Shown: in pieces, positions 51,145 through 53,879 of the stretch
How the letters are laid out: the number at the start of each line of letters is the position of its first letter
Numbering within the stretch: position 1 is the first letter of the stretch
NCBI GenBank assembly: GCA_014240165.1
Contig: JAAZXM010000026.1
Coordinates: 1-53,879, forward strand
Reading direction: 5' to 3'
Source: Myxococcales bacterium
GTDB lineage: Bacteria > Myxococcota_A > UBA9160 > UBA4427
DNA: 53,879 bases
The notes under the pieces: model-generated
Seen by the model: only the letters and a program-made list of their open reading frames with translations
Database searches by the model: none
What the model was told of the DNA's origin: nothing
Made by a program: the position numbers and the translations under genes

Positions 51145-52388
51145 GATGAGCCACTCTTTCGTCTCTTCGGCTCGTCAGTCTGAGCTCTGACCCGCATGCC
51201 TTCCACGGCTTCGGGAAGGGGCGAAACCGCAACTCGTTCGCCCGGCTGCAGCCCAGCCTCGACAATGACGGCCTCGCGCTCGGTCCTCAGCACTTCGATG
51301 GAGCGGTAATGAATACGATCATCCTCGTCGACGACGAGAACACGCCCCCCCTCTCGGAGAGCGCTTCGGGGAATCACCAGGGCGTTGGGAACAACCCGCC
51401 CCTCGATGCGTACATCGACAAAGAGCCCGACAGAGAGCGGAGGCCGTCCGATTTCATCTTTCCTGCCATATGGATCCTCGACCCGAGCAACCACGGTCAC
51501 CATGCGACTCTTGGGGTCGAGTTCACCTTCTGTGCGCACGATCCGCCCGACCCATTCGTGGTCCTCGCCGGCAAACTCCGCTTGCAAGAGCACGCTCGGC
51601 CCGGACATATCCGGCGCACCGGCTTCAGCGAGATCGCCTATGGGATAGGCATCCGACGTCGCGGGTTCTTCACGCTCGCTGGATTCGCGATAGCCCAGCG
51701 GGACATCGAGATAGCGAAGTTCACGATCGGGGATCGGCAGCCTGACCTCGGCGTAGTCGACGGCATAGATCCGGGCCAGAGCTTCGCCGCGACTCACGAA
51801 CTGTCCCAGATCCACTTTTTCAGATCGGACTCGCCCGGAATAGGGGGCATAGACCTCGGTGCGCTGGAGATCGCGTTCCGCCCGGCCCAAACGGGCGCGC
51901 GCTTCGCGCAAAGCTGCCTCGGCCACGTGCGCAGCGTTCTGGGCGTCGTCGATCCGAGCTTGACTCGCGACCGAGCGATCAGCGAGGCGCCGCTGCCGCG
52001 TATTCTCCTTGCGGGCGCGTCGGGCGTCACTCTCAGCTCGCGCCAATGCCGCGCGGGCGCTCTCGAGGTTGGCTTCATAGTCCACCGGGTCAAGTTTCAA
52101 GAGCGGGTCCCCGGCATCGAAGAAACCACCGGGCACGAGGGCGGGCGAAACCCACATGACCTCTCCGGATACCTGAGATTTGAGTTCACTCTCGGTTCGC
52201 GGCTCGACGGTGCCCTGGGCCTGAACGAAGAGCTGTAGCTCGTGGGGATCAAGGGTCTGGACCCTGATCAGGGGCGCAGCCCTCTCTGTGGGGACCGGGA
52301 CAGCCTCCGGGCGAGTGAGCCAGAGTACGTAGACCGCGATTGCGCCGGCACCGAGAATCGCGCACGGAATGACGAGGACGCGCTTCAT
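51141..52388 (-). CDS. RND efflux periplasmic adaptor (membrane fusion protein)
   Basis: 415 residues. A single N-terminal transmembrane anchor (VLVIPCAILGAGAIAVYVLW) is followed by the lipoyl-like half motif (VQAQGTVEPRTESELKSQVSGEVMWVSP), a long alpha hairpin (about residues 105-170, LESARAALARAESDARRARKEN), then the second lipoyl half (YAPYSGRVRSEKVDLGQFVSRGEAL) and beta-barrel domains. It bridges the permease and an outer-membrane channel. It overlaps both neighbours by 4 nt, so the three-gene operon is tightly coupled. Confidence 0.94.
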   Translation of the reverse strand: MKRVLVIPCAILGAGAIAVYVLWLTRPEAVPVPTERAAPLIRVQTLDPHELQLFVQAQGTVEPRTESELKSQVSGEVMWVSPALVPGGFFDAGDPLLKLDPVDYEANLESARAALARAESDARRARKENTRQRRLADRSVASQARIDDAQNAAHVAEAALREARARLGRAERDLQRTEVYAPYSGRVRSEKVDLGQFVSRGEALARIYAVDYAEVRLPIPDRELRYLDVPLGYRESSEREEPATSDAYPIGDLAEAGAPDMSGPSVLLQAEFAGEDHEWVGRIVRTEGELDPKSRMVTVVARVEDPYGRKDEIGRPPLSVGLFVDVRIEGRVVPNALVIPRSALREGGRVLVVDEDDRIHYRSIEVLRTEREAVIVEAGLQPGERVAVSPLPEAVEGMRVRAQTDEPKRRKSGSS

Positions 52389-53110
52389 TCGCCTGCCCTC
52401 CCCGCCGAGAGGAGAGGCGCTTCGACCTCGCCCTCGACCACCGCCAGAACGCCGGCAGCCGCAAAGGCAACCAGTCGTCCAACCAATTCCTTGCGCTTCG
52501 ATCCTTCGGGATCCGTCGTTTGGTCGGGCCAGGAAAGCCGTCCGCTGATCGAATGAACCATGACTCCGAGAGAAAGTTCGAGGGCCAATTCGACGCGCTC
52601 GGGATCAGCGCCCTCGATCGCATTGGCGAGGGATTCTCGGAAACGCGATGTCACGGCGGCAAACACCTCTTGGCGAATCTTCTTCACGACTTCCGGGGGG
52701 TCGACGTAGAGCCGGGCGGCCAGATTGCGCTGGGGGTTCTGCTGCTGGCTCACCTCGGGACGGAGTTCGAAGAGCGGGAGGATAAAGGCCTCCAGGATCG
52801 CTCGGACTCGGCCGTTTCCTTCGAACTCCGCCGCTTCGGCTCGGTCGAGATACTCGAATCGCCGAGCGTTGAGGAGTTCCGAGCGGCGGCGGAGCGCTTG
52901 CCGGAGAAGATCCTCCTTGCTCCCGAAGTGATAATGGGCGGCGGAAACGCTGGTCCCCGCCATCTGGGTGACCGCCCGCATGGAAGTCGCATGGAAGCCG
53001 CGCTCGGCGAAGAGCAGAACGAAGGCTTCCAGCAGGCGGGCCTTGGTATCGCCCTGAAGTGGGTGAGCCTGTGCGGGGGTGGGACTCGTGGGGGACGCGA
53101 GGGGGGGCAC
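52385..53110 (-). CDS. TetR-family regulator of the RND operon
   Basis: 241 residues from a GTG with an AGGAG site 6 nt upstream. The helix-turn-helix spans about residues 24-70 (ARLLEAFVLLFAERGFHATSMRAVTQMAGTS, AAHYHFGSKEDLLRQA). The C-terminal domain resembles the CerR/AcrR type. It is the first gene of the operon and probably represses it together with itself. Its stop overlaps the adaptor start. Confidence 0.93.
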   Translation of the reverse strand: MPPLASPTSPTPAQAHPLQGDTKARLLEAFVLLFAERGFHATSMRAVTQMAGTSVSAAHYHFGSKEDLLRQALRRRSELLNARRFEYLDRAEAAEFEGNGRVRAILEAFILPLFELRPEVSQQQNPQRNLAARLYVDPPEVVKKIRQEVFAAVTSRFRESLANAIEGADPERVELALELSLGVMVHSISGRLSWPDQTTDPEGSKRKELVGRLVAFAAAGVLAVVEGEVEAPLLSAGRAGE

Positions 53111-53416
53111 GGAAACTCCTGAGATCGAAGAAGGGGGGGTGACTGCGTCAGAAAGTCAACACAGACAGATGCTTAGAGGATTCAAGCTATCGAGCGAAGC
53201 CATTGTGGCCCCAGGGCTCGGGGCGCGCTTGGACAGGTGGGGTGCGACGGCAAGGCGGATCCAGCTTCAGAACGACCGTTTGGAACGAGCGTTCGAGAAT
53301 AGGCGAGCCGACCGCGAGCGCAAGGCCCATCCCCTCTCACGGGGAAAACGTGCCAGAATGACTCTCTGCCCTGGGACGACCCCTGGGCCGGGCCATGTCA
53401 ATGAAGAGGGACTCTC
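53111..53416. promoter_or_regulatory. 306-bp divergent promoter region of the RND operon and SDR gene
   Basis: No gene is supported. It holds the probable TetR operator; the only clear dyad is GAACG-AG-CGTTC at 53283-53294. The SDR gene has a GAAGAGGGACT purine stretch before its ATG. Confidence 0.45.
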
Positions 53417-53879
53417 ATGCAGAACTTCGAAGGAAAAATCGCCGTCGTCACTGGAGGCGGATCGGGAATGGGGCGCGAGATCTGTGTCCAATTGGCCCGG
53501 GAAGGCTGCCATGTCGCGCTCTGTGATGTCTCACCCGAAGCCCTGGAACAGACCGCCCTGCTCTGCGCCCAGGCGGCGCCCGAAGGGACCCGAATCAGCA
53601 CCTTCGAGGCGGACGTATCCGACGAGGCCCAGATCCTCGCCTTTCGCGACGCGGTCGCCGAGGTGCACGCCACTGACCACATCAACCTCCTCTTCAATAA
53701 TGCAGGCATCGGCGCGGGGGGAAGTTTCGTCCTCGATGATCGCGCGGAGTGGGAGAAGACCTTCGCGGTCTGCTGGGACGGCGTCTACTTCTGCTCGCGG
53801 GCGTTCGTCCCCATGCTGGTTGCCAGTTCAGAAGGACACCTGATCAACACCAGTAGCGTCAACGGTTTCTGGGCCTCTC
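53417..53879 (+). CDS. short-chain dehydrogenase/reductase, 3' end outside window
   Basis: NAD(P)-dependent oxidoreductase; 154 codons are seen of about 250-280 expected. The Rossmann motif is VTGGGSGMGRE (residues 12-22), with ALCDVSPEAL after the second strand, ADVSDEAQI, NNAGIG and the catalytic Ser region HLINTSSVNGFWA at the edge; the Tyr-x-x-x-Lys pair is beyond the window. The Asp after the second strand (LCDVS) suggests NAD preference. Substrate unknown. Confidence 0.92.
   Translation, partial: MQNFEGKIAVVTGGGSGMGREICVQLAREGCHVALCDVSPEALEQTALLCAQAAPEGTRISTFEADVSDEAQILAFRDAVAEVHATDHINLLFNNAGIGAGGSFVLDDRAEWEKTFAVCWDGVYFCSRAFVPMLVASSEGHLINTSSVNGFWAS

Overview
The window is GC-rich (low-GC only in a few intergenic tracts), densely coded and Gram-negative in content: lipoproteins with lipoboxes, an MlaC-type periplasmic factor, RND and MMPL transporters, and a tripartite efflux operon. 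The gene content (CaiB/BaiF CoA-transferase, two acyl-CoA dehydrogenases, enoyl-CoA hydratase, acyl-CoA-linked kinase, three TauD-fold proteins, sulfotransferase, sulfatase, a subtilisin with cysteine-rich repeats, a predicted Sec-containing ArsC-like protein) suggests an uncultured lineage of the former Deltaproteobacteria, such as Myxococcota or Binatota. This is an inference from gene style. No rRNA, tRNA, CRISPR array or intact insertion sequence was seen.

Layout. 1-4744 is a minus-strand block: CoA-transferase, MlaC-like factor, serine acetyltransferase, thioesterase II and 3-dehydroquinate synthase (cut by the window edge). 4918-11409 holds two related M48 metalloprotease lipoproteins that bracket a type-B carboxylesterase and a CoA-pathway APH-family kinase, then a small unknown gene. 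11470-16584 carries a LOG-family hydrolase, a histidine phosphatase, a DUF2914 protein, the ArsC-family selenoprotein, a methyltransferase/dioxygenase pair and a TetR regulator. 16731-23015 has a sulfotransferase, valS, and three zinc-independent ribosomal protein genes (S14, L31 type B, L28) among many short tandem repeats, then a DUF3127 protein.

23231-33301 is a redox and acyl-CoA block: two acyl-CoA dehydrogenases in tandem, a MoaD/ThiS-like protein, a three-subunit molybdenum hydroxylase, a 2Fe-2S ferredoxin, a PuuD-like membrane protein, a cytochrome c lipoprotein, a ferritin-like DUF455 protein and a cysteine-cluster protein. The order suggests an oxidation system that passes electrons to the membrane, but the substrate cannot be read from the sequence.

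33302-34002 is a lower-GC stretch without a convincing gene, followed by a TauD-fold protein in which every canonical iron and 2-oxoglutarate ligand appears replaced. 35041-43780 has a desaturase/PaaX pair, a secreted subtilase with a 53-residue tandem repeat, a crotonase, an intact TauD dioxygenase, a sulfatase and a Nudix hydrolase. 43840-53110 has an MMPL transporter, a succinate-semialdehyde-type dehydrogenase and a TetR-adaptor-RND pump operon in which each gene overlaps the next by 4 nt. A short-chain dehydrogenase runs off the right edge.

The strongest unusual signals are the in-frame UGA with a bacterial SECIS-type hairpin at 13719-13756, the TauD-fold predicted pseudoenzyme at 34003-34935, and the repeat-rich zinc-independent ribosomal protein cluster.
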